A DNA stretch of 52,078 nucleotides from Halomonas daqiaonensis (GCF_900109725.1 NZ_FOBC01000024.1:1-52078); one strand, 5' to 3'; positions 1-8,419 are shown, counted from the stretch's first letter. Made by a program: numbers and translations. The notes: generated by a model from the sequence alone, not told the origin.

Positions 1-394
1 ACTGGCTGCAGAGCGCCCATCAGTGGCCAGGCCTGAAGGCCGTGGGGCGCATTACTCGCCGTCGTGAGCTGGCTGACAAGACCACCGAAGAAGTCGCTTA
101 CTATCTCCTGAGTGACGCGCTGTCGCCGGAGCAGCTGGTCGACGTGACACGCGAGCACTGGGGAATAGAGAATCGCCTCCATTGGGTGCTGGACGTCACG
201 ATGCAGGAAGACCAGAGCCGCCATCGCCGAGATCATGGCCCTGAGAACCTGGCCCTGCTGCGCCGACTGGCGTTCAATGTGGCCAAGTTAGAGCCTTCCA
301 AAGGGTCTATGAAAGGAAAGCGAAAGCAAGCAGGCTGGAATGACGACTACTTGCTGAGCCTCATTCGTCAGTTCGCTCAACTGCGATAGCCCTG
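1..394 (+). mobile_element. Right end of an ISAs1-family insertion sequence (partial)
   Basis: The window opens inside a transposase gene whose stop codon lies at 387-389. The element appears to end within the sequence gcgatagccctg (383-394), which overlaps the end of the gene, as is usual for ISAs1-type elements. Immediately beyond it begins the interrupted bacteriophytochrome-like coding sequence on the other strand. The left end and the target duplication lie outside the window, so whether the copy is complete cannot be judged. Confidence 0.65.
3..389 (+). CDS. ISAs1 family transposase, C-terminal part
   Basis: The open frame runs in from the window edge, so this is the C-terminal end of a DDE transposase. 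The residues match the ISAs1 family: WPGLKAVGRI near the start, then an RRREL run, a SPEQLVDVTREHWGIENRLH stretch, and the acidic segment after WVLDVTMQEDQSR, which carries the final catalytic glutamate region. A GTG at 42 is only an internal codon; the protein homology clearly continues upstream of it. The gene stops next to the IS terminus at about 394. Nothing in the visible part suggests inactivation. The family assignment rests on remembered motifs and is fairly secure. Confidence 0.8.
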   Translation, partial: WLQSAHQWPGLKAVGRITRRRELADKTTEEVAYYLLSDALSPEQLVDVTREHWGIENRLHWVLDVTMQEDQSRHRRDHGPENLALLRRLAFNVAKLEPSKGSMKGKRKQAGWNDDYLLSLIRQFAQLR

Positions 395-663
395 GAGCCG
401 TCCTGCTTCACCAGTTCCGTGTCCAGGAGATCCACCAACTCGTCGCCCAGTACCTTCCTGGGCTCGCCGGCCAGGGCATCCGCCACGCTGATACCCAGGA
501 AATCCTCGATATTGGCACTGACCTGGCGAATCCGTCCCAGGTTGGCATCCAGGCTCACCAGGCAGCCCATCGGCTGGATAGCGCCAGGGATATGCACTGG
601 TTCACGGGCACAGGCCTCGAGGGCGGCAGCGATCTCGGCATCACTGTAATGGGTGTTGGACAT
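395..663 (-). pseudogene. Bacteriophytochrome-like N-terminal PAS domain, truncated by the IS
   Basis: Reading from the ATG at 663, about 88 residues survive before the frame runs into the ISAs1 end at about 394. The segment CAREPVHIPGAIQPMGCLV followed by RQVSANIEDFLG is the hallmark of the PAS-2 domain that begins bacterial phytochromes (PAS-GAF-PHY light sensors). A GGAG sequence sits about 8 bases upstream of this ATG, so 663 is a better start than the longer frame open to 819. The GAF, PHY and output domains are missing, and beyond the junction the frame is only IS sequence. The remainder of the gene may lie beyond the other end of the IS, outside the window. The histidine expected in the IQPHG motif is a methionine here. 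Confidence 0.65.
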
Positions 664-894
664 GCACGAGCTCCGGGCGGTGGGGTCAAAGGGTGGCCAG
701 GACAGCGACGGGTCGTGAGGCATCGAGGTTCTGACTGAACCTAGCGTAGACCTATCGTGCCATGCTGGCAGTGGTGGTCTTGCCCTGTCGAGCGCGATTT
801 CCGAGGGGATGCCGTACATGTGCCCTCTGGAATGTCCGTCTGGTGGGCCATCCTGGCGAAATGAGCGCAGCAGAAGATGATGCTGCGGGAGCGC

Positions 895-1215
895 CTAGAG
901 ATGCCTTAAGAGCCGAGAAAGGTCGTTAGTTTGACGATATACCCACACCGAGCTCAGCAGCCAAGTAGCTGTGCTGCGAGATTCTCGGGAGTGATCCACT
1001 ATACATGGCTTAACGCCGCGACCGCGGACTTCGGTCTGCCCGCAGGGACAGATCATGATCCAGGTGCCATCAGGTACCGGCTTCATCTCGATCTCGTCCA
1101 TGAGGGCTCCCACCGTGTCATAGCACCGTAGTCCGGACGGCATATTGCCGCCGTAAGCCAGTGCCGACGGCGGATGTACGATTCGATTGATCCTGAGACG
1201 CGCGGGGGTGACCAT
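895..1215 (-). CDS. Small hypothetical protein, doubtful
   Basis: This 106-residue frame is not recognised. It contains a CPCG motif in its middle (residues 57-60) but no partner cysteine pair, so a zinc site is not convincing. No good ribosome binding site precedes the ATG at 1215. It lies in a decayed region between an IS-truncated gene and a catabolic locus, and could be a degenerate gene or a chance ORF. Confidence 0.25.
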   Translation of the reverse strand: MVTPARLRINRIVHPPSALAYGGNMPSGLRCYDTVGALMDEIEMKPVPDGTWIMICPCGQTEVRGRGVKPCIVDHSRESRSTATWLLSSVWVYRQTNDLSRLLRHL

Positions 1216-1240
1216 GCTCGCTTTTTATCAGGAGGTTTGA

Positions 1241-1360
1241 ATGCTCACACGCTGGCTTCTGTCACTGATGGTCGCGTTCCCGGAGTTGGTCCAGGCCGAC
1301 GATGCTTACCTGGGCGGCGAGCGTAGCGTTGGCAAGGCCGGACGCGGGTCGGAGAACTAA
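1241..1360 (+). CDS. Possible 39-residue exported peptide or gene remnant
   Basis: A strong AGGAGG (1230-1235) lies five bases before an ATG at 1241. The 39 codons begin with a short signal-peptide-like stretch (MLTRWLLSLMVAFPELVQA) and end at a TAA at 1358-1360. No family is recognised. The good translation signal with such a short product suggests either a small peptide or the 5' stump of an exported protein whose remainder has decayed. It diverges from the doubtful ORF at 895-1215. Confidence 0.3.
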   Translation: MLTRWLLSLMVAFPELVQADDAYLGGERSVGKAGRGSEN

Positions 1361-1557
1361 GGTATAGCTCATGGCTACGGTCGCGCTCAACGATGACGGC
1401 CATCTCCTTTCCTTTAGGCTCACCCCCTAAGGGGATTACTCAGACGAAAAACCAACAAGTGCCCAGGATGGCGCAGCTCTGTGGTTCTTTATCCGAGGAT
1501 CGGGAGTCATGTCTATAGCCATGCACCGAAGTTCAACACTATAGACATGCTGTAGTA
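1361..1557. other. Gene-free stretch downstream of the RraA-like gene
   Basis: No supported gene is seen here. A small imperfect hairpin, cccctaagggg (1425-1435), is the only local structure noticed. The stretch lies between the small ORF and the 3' end of the minus-strand aldolase gene. Confidence 0.4.
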
Positions 1558-2238
1558 CTATGGCTCGAAGCTGCAATTTTTCTGTGACAACACCCGATCA
1601 ACCCAGCTGCGATCGCTCTTTCTTGCACGGATCTGCGCCAGCTCCTCCAGTTCAGCACTCTGCTTGGCATTCGCCGTCCTCAGGATTTCCTCAGCCTGGT
1701 CCCTGGGGACACAGAGAACACCATCTTCATCGCCGATGACCAGATCACCTGGCATCACCACCATTCCATCAATGGAAACCGGTACATTGATCTCCCCTGG
1801 GCCATCCTTGTAAGGCCCCCGATGAGTGACACCGGCAGCGTAGACCGGAAGGCCGAGTTTACGGATCTCGTCCAGGTCACGAATGGCACCATTGATGACG
1901 ATACCTGCCAGACCGAGCGCTGCCGCATGGTGGGCCATCAGCTCTCCCATCATGGCGTTGGTCAGATCCCCGCCTGCATCCACAACGACGACATCACCCG
2001 GAACGGCCATGTCCAATGCCTTGTGGAACATCAGGTTGTCTCCCGGGCGAGTCTTGACCGTCAGCGCTGCTCCAGACAGTCGCCTTCCCCCGCCATGGTA
2101 GGGGCGAAGCCTGGTCCCGGCCGACGTCATCCGAAACATCGAGTCGCTGACATTGGCGACGGGGACATCATCAAAGGCTTTCGCCAGGTCAGGGGCAACA
2201 GCTGCCGCGCGGTCGAGTACACGAAATCCTAAGCTCAT
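1558..2238 (-). CDS. RraA-like protein (4-hydroxy-4-methyl-2-oxoglutarate aldolase / oxaloacetate decarboxylase type)
   Basis: This 226-residue protein belongs to the RraA/HMG-aldolase fold family. Members act as divalent-metal class II pyruvate aldolases or 2-oxo-diacid decarboxylases, or bind RNase E (true RraA). Visible marks are VVVVDAGGDLTNAMMGELMA, then GIVINGAIRDLDEI with the conserved Arg-Asp pair of the active site, and GDEDGVLCVP near the end. The ATG at 2238 is preferred because family members start near this point; the frame is open to an ATG at 2304 overlapping the upstream stop, which would add 22 unlike residues. It follows the hydroxyacid dehydrogenase by about 60 bases and is surely co-transcribed with it. 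Together with the divergent TctABC transporter it suggests breakdown of an imported hydroxy- or oxo-carboxylate. The substrate is unknown. Confidence 0.85.
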   Translation of the reverse strand: MSLGFRVLDRAAAVAPDLAKAFDDVPVANVSDSMFRMTSAGTRLRPYHGGGRRLSGAALTVKTRPGDNLMFHKALDMAVPGDVVVVDAGGDLTNAMMGELMAHHAAALGLAGIVINGAIRDLDEIRKLGLPVYAAGVTHRGPYKDGPGEINVPVSIDGMVVMPGDLVIGDEDGVLCVPRDQAEEILRTANAKQSAELEELAQIRARKSDRSWVDRVLSQKNCSFEP

Positions 2239-2300
2239 CACTTCATTACCTTTGCTGGTTCGCGCCTGGGCGCATGTTTTAGTTAGCTCTTCGGCCCATA

Positions 2301-3236
2301 TCAATCGACATCGAGCTCCGCCAGAACCTTGCTGACGACTTCGAGTCCTGTTCTTCGAAGCCCCTCACGAGTCGAGCCACCGATATGCGGGGTGGCGATA
2401 AACCCTGACTGCTGGAGGAGTGGAAGATCTGGAGAAGGTGGCTCCTGCTCGAAGACGTCAGAGGCAGCGCCGCCGAGGTGTCCTCTTGCCAGCGCCTCGG
2501 CAAGGGCTGATTCATTGACGACACCTCCCCTTGCGCAGTTGATTAAGAAGGCCCCTTCGGGAAGCGCTGCCAACTCCTCGCTACCGATCATTCCCCGGGT
2601 GGCATCGTTAAGGCCGACATGCAAGAACAACAGTCGGCTCGACGAAAGAAGCTCACGGAGAGTACCGGCACGGCCTATTCCCTTGGGCCAGGCATCAACG
2701 GGAATCCCGGGATCATAGGCAGTCACCGAAACGCCGAAGCCTCCTTCAAGCCGCTTAGCAACAGCCTTTCCGATTGCGCCGAGCCCGATGATGCCGGCCG
2801 GCAACTCACTGACTTCCCAACCGATCCGCTGCGGCCCCGTCAGGGGGGTTCCTCGCTGCAATGCAAGGGTGTGCCCTATCAGGTTGCGCGTCAGAGATAG
2901 CGCCATGGCAACCGCCAGGTCAGCGACGGACGCCGCATTGACCCCCGGAGTGGAAACCACTTCAATCCCCTGTCGCTCCGCTGCCTCTACATCGATCGTA
3001 TCGGTTCCAGCGCCGTGCTTACCGATCACCTTCAACTTCTGCGCCTTGGCAATGTCGGCAGCACTCACTTGATGGCTGCGAACGATGATGGCATCCGCCT
3101 TGTCGAGCCAGTGCTCGATGCCTTTCTCTTTCCAGGTCACCACATGCACGTTGGTGCGAAGCCTTTCGATGGCCTCTTCGTGGATGGGCTCCAGCACATA
3201 AACGGTGAACCGCTCTGCACCATCGGGTTTTGTCAT
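2301..3236 (-). CDS. D-isomer-specific 2-hydroxyacid dehydrogenase
   Basis: This 311-residue NAD(P)-dependent dehydrogenase resembles phosphoglycerate and other 2-hydroxyacid dehydrogenases and interconverts a 2-hydroxyacid and a 2-oxoacid. The Rossmann motif GLGAIG is at residues 151-156. The catalytic triad is visible as Arg236 in NCARGG, Glu263 in DVFEQEP and His284 in TPHIGG. The ATG at 3236 has an AGGAG about seven bases upstream, so the longer frame open to 3299 is rejected. There is no C-terminal ACT domain, which argues against a biosynthetic SerA. It is first of a two-gene unit with the RraA-like gene and diverges from tctC across a roughly 420-base regulatory region. Confidence 0.88.
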   Translation of the reverse strand: MTKPDGAERFTVYVLEPIHEEAIERLRTNVHVVTWKEKGIEHWLDKADAIIVRSHQVSAADIAKAQKLKVIGKHGAGTDTIDVEAAERQGIEVVSTPGVNAASVADLAVAMALSLTRNLIGHTLALQRGTPLTGPQRIGWEVSELPAGIIGLGAIGKAVAKRLEGGFGVSVTAYDPGIPVDAWPKGIGRAGTLRELLSSSRLLFLHVGLNDATRGMIGSEELAALPEGAFLINCARGGVVNESALAEALARGHLGGAASDVFEQEPPSPDLPLLQQSGFIATPHIGGSTREGLRRTGLEVVSKVLAELDVD

Positions 3237-3654
3237 TTCTCGTACTCCTGTCTTCAGACGAAAGGAAGGCCTGGGCCAATTCACGTCACTGCCGGCCAAC
3301 CCCCGGTCATCGCGAGTTGCTGGCGATTACCCCCGACCGGGCCTTTGCACTGGAACCAGCACGAAATGCTCATGGATTCCAAACGCACTCCGGTCACAAA
3401 GTGATCAACTCAAGTACAGGAAAAGTACATTGCGGATGCAGATCGAACAAGGAGATTTTGAGGCAGTCCTCGATATTTCAGCTTATACCAAAGGATAACA
3501 TCATATAATGTATTGTTTTATATGATTAAAATTCCCGATATGTACAGTTGTCATGGATGAACCTAGAATTGCCCTTGACGCAATCATGCGCCAGTCTCAG
3601 TGTTCTCTGTATCCAGAGTCTGGATGCGCAATCACTACAAAAGGAAGAGCTCCA
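3237..3654. promoter_or_regulatory. Divergent regulatory region between dehydrogenase and tctC
   Basis: This 418-base stretch has no supported gene and must hold the promoters of both units. It becomes AT-rich from about 3480 to 3545. A perfect 9-bp inverted repeat with a 9-base spacer lies at 3500-3526, and two direct copies of aagtaca at 3412-3418 and 3423-3429. The GntR/FCD regulator encoded at 6887-7519 is the obvious candidate ligand. Confidence 0.5.
3500..3526. repeat. Perfect inverted repeat, likely operator
   Basis: The arms are atcatataa (3500-3508) and ttatatgat (3518-3526), separated by nine bases. The dyad sits about 130 bases upstream of the tctC start in an AT-rich block that probably contains a promoter. 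This layout is typical of a dimeric repressor site; assignment to the nearby GntR/FCD protein is inference. Confidence 0.5.
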
Positions 3655-4623
3655 ATGAATGCAAAAATGCCGATCACCCTTATTGCCGCGGGCCTGCTGG
3701 GAGTCGCTGGCATGAGCAACGCCTGGGCCAGCTATCCCGAGCGCCCGGTGACGATGATCGTTGCCTATAGCGCCGGCGGCGGAACGGATGTGGCCGCTCG
3801 CACACTGGCCCCCTACATCGAGGAACATCTCGGGCAATCCATCACCGTGCTCAACAAGCCGGGAGCCGGAGGGGAGATAGGTTTTACCGCGCTCGCCCAG
3901 GCGGAGCCGGATGGCTACACCTTCGGCTTCATCAACATCCCCAACATGCTGGCGATCCCGATTCAGCGTGAAGCACGCTACTCCATGGATGACATCGATC
4001 CTGTCGCCCAGATCGTCTACGATGCCGGCGCCCTCAGTGTTCGCTCGGACAGCGAAATCGACTCACTTGAGGAACTGGTCGCAGAAGCGAAGGAAAATCC
4101 CGGCACCGTCACCTATGGCACCACTGGTATCGGCTCCGACGATCACCTGGCGGTGCTCTCGTTCGAACGCAAGGCCGACATCAAGCTGCGCCATATCCCC
4201 TTCCCTGGCGCGGCCGACTTACGTGCGGCCACCCTGGGCGGACACATCACCATGGCGAGCATGAACATGAGTGAATCCGTTGATGACATGGAGGCAGGTA
4301 ACCTGCGCATCCTGGGTCAGATGGCGGAAGAGCGCTGGGAAAGCGCCCCTGAGGTTCCGACCTTCCAGGAGCAGGGCTATGACGTGGTGATGGGATCGCA
4401 TCGCGGTATCGGCGCTCCGGCCGATCTGCCGGAAGATGTGTTCGCCGCACTGAGCTCTGCAGTGGAGAAGGCTGTTGCCGATCCTGAATTCCAGGAAAAG
4501 TCCTTGCAGCAGGGCCTGCCCATCTCCTATCAGGGACCGGCCGAGTTCGATGCGCAGCTGGATATGCTGAATGACGAGTTGCTGGAACTCTGGAAAGACC
4601 AGCCCTGGGCACAAACTAACTAA
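3655..4623 (+). CDS. Tripartite tricarboxylate transporter substrate-binding protein (TctC family)
   Basis: This 322-residue periplasmic protein captures a carboxylate and delivers it to TctAB. It starts with a Sec signal peptide ending near AWA at about residue 24. The mature part begins with YPERPVTMIVAYSAGGGTD, the standard opening of the Bug/TctC family, followed by NKPGAGGEIG. The ATG at 3655 is preceded by AGGAAG, so the 34 extra codons open upstream are discounted. The next gene, tctB, starts about 65 bases downstream. The Bug family binds citrate, dicarboxylates, aromatic acids and others, so the ligand cannot be read from sequence. Confidence 0.9.
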   Translation: MNAKMPITLIAAGLLGVAGMSNAWASYPERPVTMIVAYSAGGGTDVAARTLAPYIEEHLGQSITVLNKPGAGGEIGFTALAQAEPDGYTFGFINIPNMLAIPIQREARYSMDDIDPVAQIVYDAGALSVRSDSEIDSLEELVAEAKENPGTVTYGTTGIGSDDHLAVLSFERKADIKLRHIPFPGAADLRAATLGGHITMASMNMSESVDDMEAGNLRILGQMAEERWESAPEVPTFQEQGYDVVMGSHRGIGAPADLPEDVFAALSSAVEKAVADPEFQEKSLQQGLPISYQGPAEFDAQLDMLNDELLELWKDQPWAQTN

Positions 4624-4690
4624 GTCTAATGACGGGGGCATGTCGGCTGGACCGGCATGTCCCTCCCTGTGACGACACCTGGAAGCTACT

Positions 4691-5149
4691 ATGCCAAGGC
4701 CCTTGATTGAACTGGTCTGTGCGCTGCTCGTGGGCGGACTGTGTATTGCGGGATTCGTGGAAGCGACAAACTATACGGGACCTTCGGGATATCTACCCAA
4801 GGCCGTTATGCTCCTCGCGCTGCTGCTTTCGTTGATCTGGGCACTCCAGAGTGCCTTGTCACTAAGAAGGAGGGAGAAGGGGATCACTCAGGAGCCGGGG
4901 AATCTGTCGAGAACAGTCCTGTTCATGGGCTCATCCCTTGCCTACGTCATAGCGATTCCCTTCATCGGCTATTTCACTGCAACGGTAGTGTTCATACCGG
5001 TAGTTTCCAGGGCACTGGGGTACCGGAAGATTCATATCCTGCTGGGAGCGCCGGTCGTCTTCGTGGTCGCACTCTACATCCTGTTCAGCTTCGTCCTGCA
5101 GGTCCAACTGCCTGATGAACTGCTGCTTCAACTCGTGGGTATCCGCTAA
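4691..5149 (+). CDS. Tripartite tricarboxylate transporter small membrane subunit (TctB family)
   Basis: The 152-residue protein has four predicted hydrophobic segments (about 7-25, 35-55, 75-95 and 105-140), the size and layout of TctB subunits. A GGAAG sequence precedes the ATG at 4691. Its stop overlaps the start of tctA (TAATG), so the two membrane subunits are translationally coupled. TctB sequences are poorly conserved; the call rests on topology and its position between tctC and tctA. Confidence 0.85.
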   Translation: MPRPLIELVCALLVGGLCIAGFVEATNYTGPSGYLPKAVMLLALLLSLIWALQSALSLRRREKGITQEPGNLSRTVLFMGSSLAYVIAIPFIGYFTATVVFIPVVSRALGYRKIHILLGAPVVFVVALYILFSFVLQVQLPDELLLQLVGIR

Positions 5150-6645
5150 TGGACATACTCAATCACATCATGTCGGCACTTCCGCTGATATTTTCCGTAG
5201 AAGTGATCATCGCCATGATCATCGGCACCGTCGTGGGAATCACGGTAGGGGCCCTACCGGGTCTGTCGGCAACGATGGGCATTGCCGTGCTGATTCCCCT
5301 TACCTTCACTATGGAGCCACTGGTGGCCCTCGGCATGGTCGCCGGCATCTACAATGGGGCCATGTATGGCGGCTCCATCCCAGCCATTCTCCTGCGAATT
5401 CCTGGCACACCAGCGGGCATCGCCACCGTCTTTGACGGCTATCCCATGGCGCAGAAGGGCCAAGCTCGCCTGGCATTGAAAATATCGTTGGTCTCTTCTG
5501 CCATCGGCAGTGCCGTCAGCGCCGTCGCCCTTCTGGCACTGGCGCCTCCCCTGGCCGCCATCGCCTTGAAGTTCGGTCCCGCCGACTATTTCTGGCTGGC
5601 TCTCTTCGGCATGACGACGATTGCTGTTCTGCTGAGCAGCAACCCCGCCAAGGGACTGCTCAGCACTTGCCTTGGTCTGGTGGCTGGGATGGTCGGCATC
5701 GACGCCATGACCGGATCGGAGCGCTTCGCTTTCGGAAGCATGGATCTATTGAGCGGCATCAACATCATCGTGCTGCTGACCGGCCTTTTCGCAATTCCAC
5801 CGGCGATCGACCTGGCGGCAAAGAGCATCTTCGAGAAGAAGGCGACCCAACTCGACTTGCCGGACGAACGGGTCCGGTGGAAACCCTTTATCCCCGTCTG
5901 GATAAAGTCTTCCGTCTTGGGGGTCGTCATCGGCATCATTCCGGCGCTGGGCGGGAACATCGCGGCCGTCCTGGCCTGGAACGAGCAGCGACGATCCGAT
6001 CCGAACAATGACCAGTACGGCAAGGGCGAGCCCAAGGGAGTTGCTGCACCGGAGTGCGCGAACAACGCTGATACCGCGGCAACGCTGATTCCCGCCCTCA
6101 CGCTTGGTATACCAGGCAGTGCTGTTGCCGCCGTCATCCTCGGTGCCTTGCTCGTGCACGGCCTGCGCCCCGGTCCTCAGCTGTTCAGGGATGACCCCGA
6201 GATTGTCTTCGGTTTCATGCTGACTATGTTTGTCACCGCGATCCTGATGTTTGTGATCGGTCGCTTCGGGGCACGGGCCTTTGTCCACGTGCTCAAGGCA
6301 CCGACCACGCTTCTGGCTCCGATGATCATCTGTCTCGCGGTCGTGGGGATCTACTCGATCCACAACAGCATGTTCGAAGTCTGGCTGATGCTATTCTTCG
6401 GCGTGCTGGGGTATGGCATGGAGCGCCTAGACATCCCGACCGCGCCTGCCGTGCTGGCTGTCATCCTGGGCCCCATGGCGGAAGAGTCGCTGCGTCGGGC
6501 CCTGCTGATCTCCGGTGGGTCTTTCGACTATCTGGTGCAGAGCTGGATCTCTTGGATCATCATCGCCATGATTGCTGTGACGCTGATCGTCCCTTTATGG
6601 AAGCGTCTGCGGAGGTCGCAACCCTCTAGTGGAGATCAGGAATAA
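5149..6645 (+). CDS. Tripartite tricarboxylate transporter large permease (TctA family)
   Basis: This 498-residue multi-spanning protein is the cation-coupled permease of the TctABC system. It has the family glycine-rich motif GALPGLSATMGIAVLIPLTF near residues 35-54, then YNGAMYGGSIPAILLRIPG, and the second repeat half with GIPGSAVAAVILGALLVHG, reflecting the internal duplication of TctA. Its length is normal for the family. It overlaps the tctB stop by one base, and a strong hairpin follows the stop codon. Confidence 0.93.
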   Translation: MDILNHIMSALPLIFSVEVIIAMIIGTVVGITVGALPGLSATMGIAVLIPLTFTMEPLVALGMVAGIYNGAMYGGSIPAILLRIPGTPAGIATVFDGYPMAQKGQARLALKISLVSSAIGSAVSAVALLALAPPLAAIALKFGPADYFWLALFGMTTIAVLLSSNPAKGLLSTCLGLVAGMVGIDAMTGSERFAFGSMDLLSGINIIVLLTGLFAIPPAIDLAAKSIFEKKATQLDLPDERVRWKPFIPVWIKSSVLGVVIGIIPALGGNIAAVLAWNEQRRSDPNNDQYGKGEPKGVAAPECANNADTAATLIPALTLGIPGSAVAAVILGALLVHGLRPGPQLFRDDPEIVFGFMLTMFVTAILMFVIGRFGARAFVHVLKAPTTLLAPMIICLAVVGIYSIHNSMFEVWLMLFFGVLGYGMERLDIPTAPAVLAVILGPMAEESLRRALLISGGSFDYLVQSWISWIIIAMIAVTLIVPLWKRLRRSQPSSGDQE

Positions 6646-6657
6646 GCCCGTGGGGTC

Positions 6658-6695
6658 TGCCGGCATCAGTGACTGTAAGAGTACTGATGCCGGCA
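6658..6695 (+). terminator. Strong hairpin after tctA
   Basis: A perfect 13-bp stem, tgccggcatcagt (6658-6670) with actgatgccggca (6683-6695), lies 12 bases after the tctA stop. No long T tract follows, so it may act as a transcript-stabilising or rho-dependent element rather than a classic terminator. Confidence 0.6.
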
Positions 6696-6886
6696 ACGCG
6701 GGACAGGCCCCGAGGTGAGGGTCACGCCACTAGCTCCAGGCAGAGACGGATTCTTGCGGACCGGGGTGCTCGTTGCAGCCATGTCAGTTATCATCAGCAC
6801 TAGGACCGCTCCCAACAACCACTTCCTCGGCTCCTTCTCACCCTCTCAACGACGGCTCTCGTAAAACCCATGTTTCGAGTCCTGCA

Positions 6887-7519
6887 ATGAAAATCGGCGA
6901 ACGAGTCTATCAAACGCTGCGGCGTCGGCTCATGGTGAACCACTACGAACCTGGAGCTCACTTACGCGAAGAGGTAGTGGCAGAAGAGCTCGGCGTCAGT
7001 CGAACTCCTGTCAGGAATGCCTTCCATCGACTGATTTCTGAGGGGCTACTAAGTCAGGAAAAAAGCCGCGGAGCGACCGTCACGGGATGGAGCAAATCGG
7101 ACACAGAGGACATCTTCAAGCTCCGAATTCTTCTCGAAGGGCACGCTGTTGCCCTTTCAGCGCAACATATCACCACTGAACAGCTCGACGAGCTGATCAT
7201 GGTAAATGACGGCATGCGGGAAGCCATCGCCGGTAAAAGCACCGATCGAATAGAAAAAATCGCTCAGGCAAACAAACGCTTCCACGAAGGGCTATTCGAT
7301 GCCTCGGGACAGGGATACTTGCGCATGTTTGCTCGAACACTGCTGCATCTTCCTATGGTAAGCGGATTCTTTATCTATAGTCGTGATGAGATGGAAGAAA
7401 GCGTCCGTCAGCATCAGGAAATCATTACAGCATTGCAGGCTGGCAACGAAGATTGGGCAAACGCTGCCATGACGTGTCACCTGAACGGTGCACTGGAACG
7501 GTTTCGCCGGTCCCGTTGA
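6887..7519 (+). CDS. GntR family transcriptional regulator, FCD (FadR) subfamily
   Basis: This 210-residue regulator has an N-terminal winged helix (about residues 1-70, including LREEVVAEELGVSRTPVRNA) and an alpha-helical FCD effector domain with metal/ligand residues: the RILLEGHAVALSA helix, the histidine in ANKRFHEG, SVRQHQEI and MTCHLN. FCD domains bind organic acids, which fits control of the adjacent carboxylate transporter and enzymes. The ATG at 6887 is chosen because homology begins there, though no clear ribosome binding site is seen; the frame is open to 6773. It is about 240 bases downstream of tctA behind a hairpin, so it is probably a separate transcription unit. Confidence 0.88.
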   Translation: MKIGERVYQTLRRRLMVNHYEPGAHLREEVVAEELGVSRTPVRNAFHRLISEGLLSQEKSRGATVTGWSKSDTEDIFKLRILLEGHAVALSAQHITTEQLDELIMVNDGMREAIAGKSTDRIEKIAQANKRFHEGLFDASGQGYLRMFARTLLHLPMVSGFFIYSRDEMEESVRQHQEIITALQAGNEDWANAAMTCHLNGALERFRRSR

Positions 7520-7548
7520 GCAGAATCGGTATACACACTACCCGACGA

Positions 7549-8334
7549 GTGCGTCCCGACACCCGCATTGCCACGATCCTGCATACCAGCCCGCTCACCG
7601 GCATGAGCATGGACATCGCCGAGATCGCACAGGCGATTCGTGCCGTGACCCCGGAGTGCATAATCATCGTCGACGGCATCCAGCATGCGCCACATGGTTT
7701 CCTGGCCGTCGATGACTATGGTGTCGATGCCTACGTCATCTCGCCCTACAAGGCATACTGCCGTTTCAATAACGGCTATGCCTGGCTCTCCGGTCGGCTG
7801 AGCGTGGTTGATCATGACCGACTCTCAGGCAAGCCAGCCGATGCCTGGGAGTTGGGCAGCCGCGACCCGTCGGCCCTGGTCGGTGTCAGCATGATGATCG
7901 ACTATCTCGACTATCTCGACTGGCTCGGCGCGCACTTCACCGATGAATCGTCACGCCGTGCTCGCCTGCTCGCGGCCGGCCAGGCGATGCAAGCCCATGA
8001 GCGCGCCCTTGTGAACCGGCTGCTGCATGGTGGCACGGGCCTGCCAGGGCTTTGCGACTATCCCGGATTACATCTGATTGGGCCGGCGGATGCGCCGCAG
8101 CGCGAGGGGGTAGTGTCGTTTGCCGTTGAGGGGATCGAAGCCAAGCATATCGTCGCCGAACTCGGAGACCGGGGAATACGCGTCCATGCACGAACCGATG
8201 ATGTCTTCTCCGGCAATATTCTGCGACCGCTGGGGCTGAAGGCGGTCACTCGCATCTCAATGGCACATTACAATAGCCCTGAAGAAATCGATGCTTGCCT
8301 AGCTGCTTTGGCTGAGATATTGCCGCGGCCCTGA
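7549..8334 (+). pseudogene. 5'-truncated class V aminotransferase-like gene
   Basis: Homology to PLP-dependent class V aminotransferases (cysteine desulfurase / isopenicillin-N-epimerase type) starts abruptly around 7549, within RPDTRIATILHTSPLTG, about 30 bases after the GntR stop. The PLP aspartate is visible in IIIVDGIQHAPHG and the Schiff-base lysine in ISPYKAY. The C-terminal domain seems complete through MAHYNSPEEIDACL. The first 150 or so residues expected of the family are missing. A GTG at 7549 could serve as start but lacks a good ribosome binding site, so a functional enzyme is unlikely. Confidence 0.65.
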
Positions 8335-8419
8335 GAGCCTTTGATTTGTACAAGTCATGGCCGTGGGTTCGTGGTTATTTTCGGTGGAATTACCCCGGTT
8401 TAGTGGACGGTACACGGCT

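Noticed and set aside
841..849. tggtgggcc, matching the last bases of tRNA-Ile2, considered as the distal att copy.
   Set aside because: The match is only nine bases and breaks down at once; it is too short to support an attachment site.
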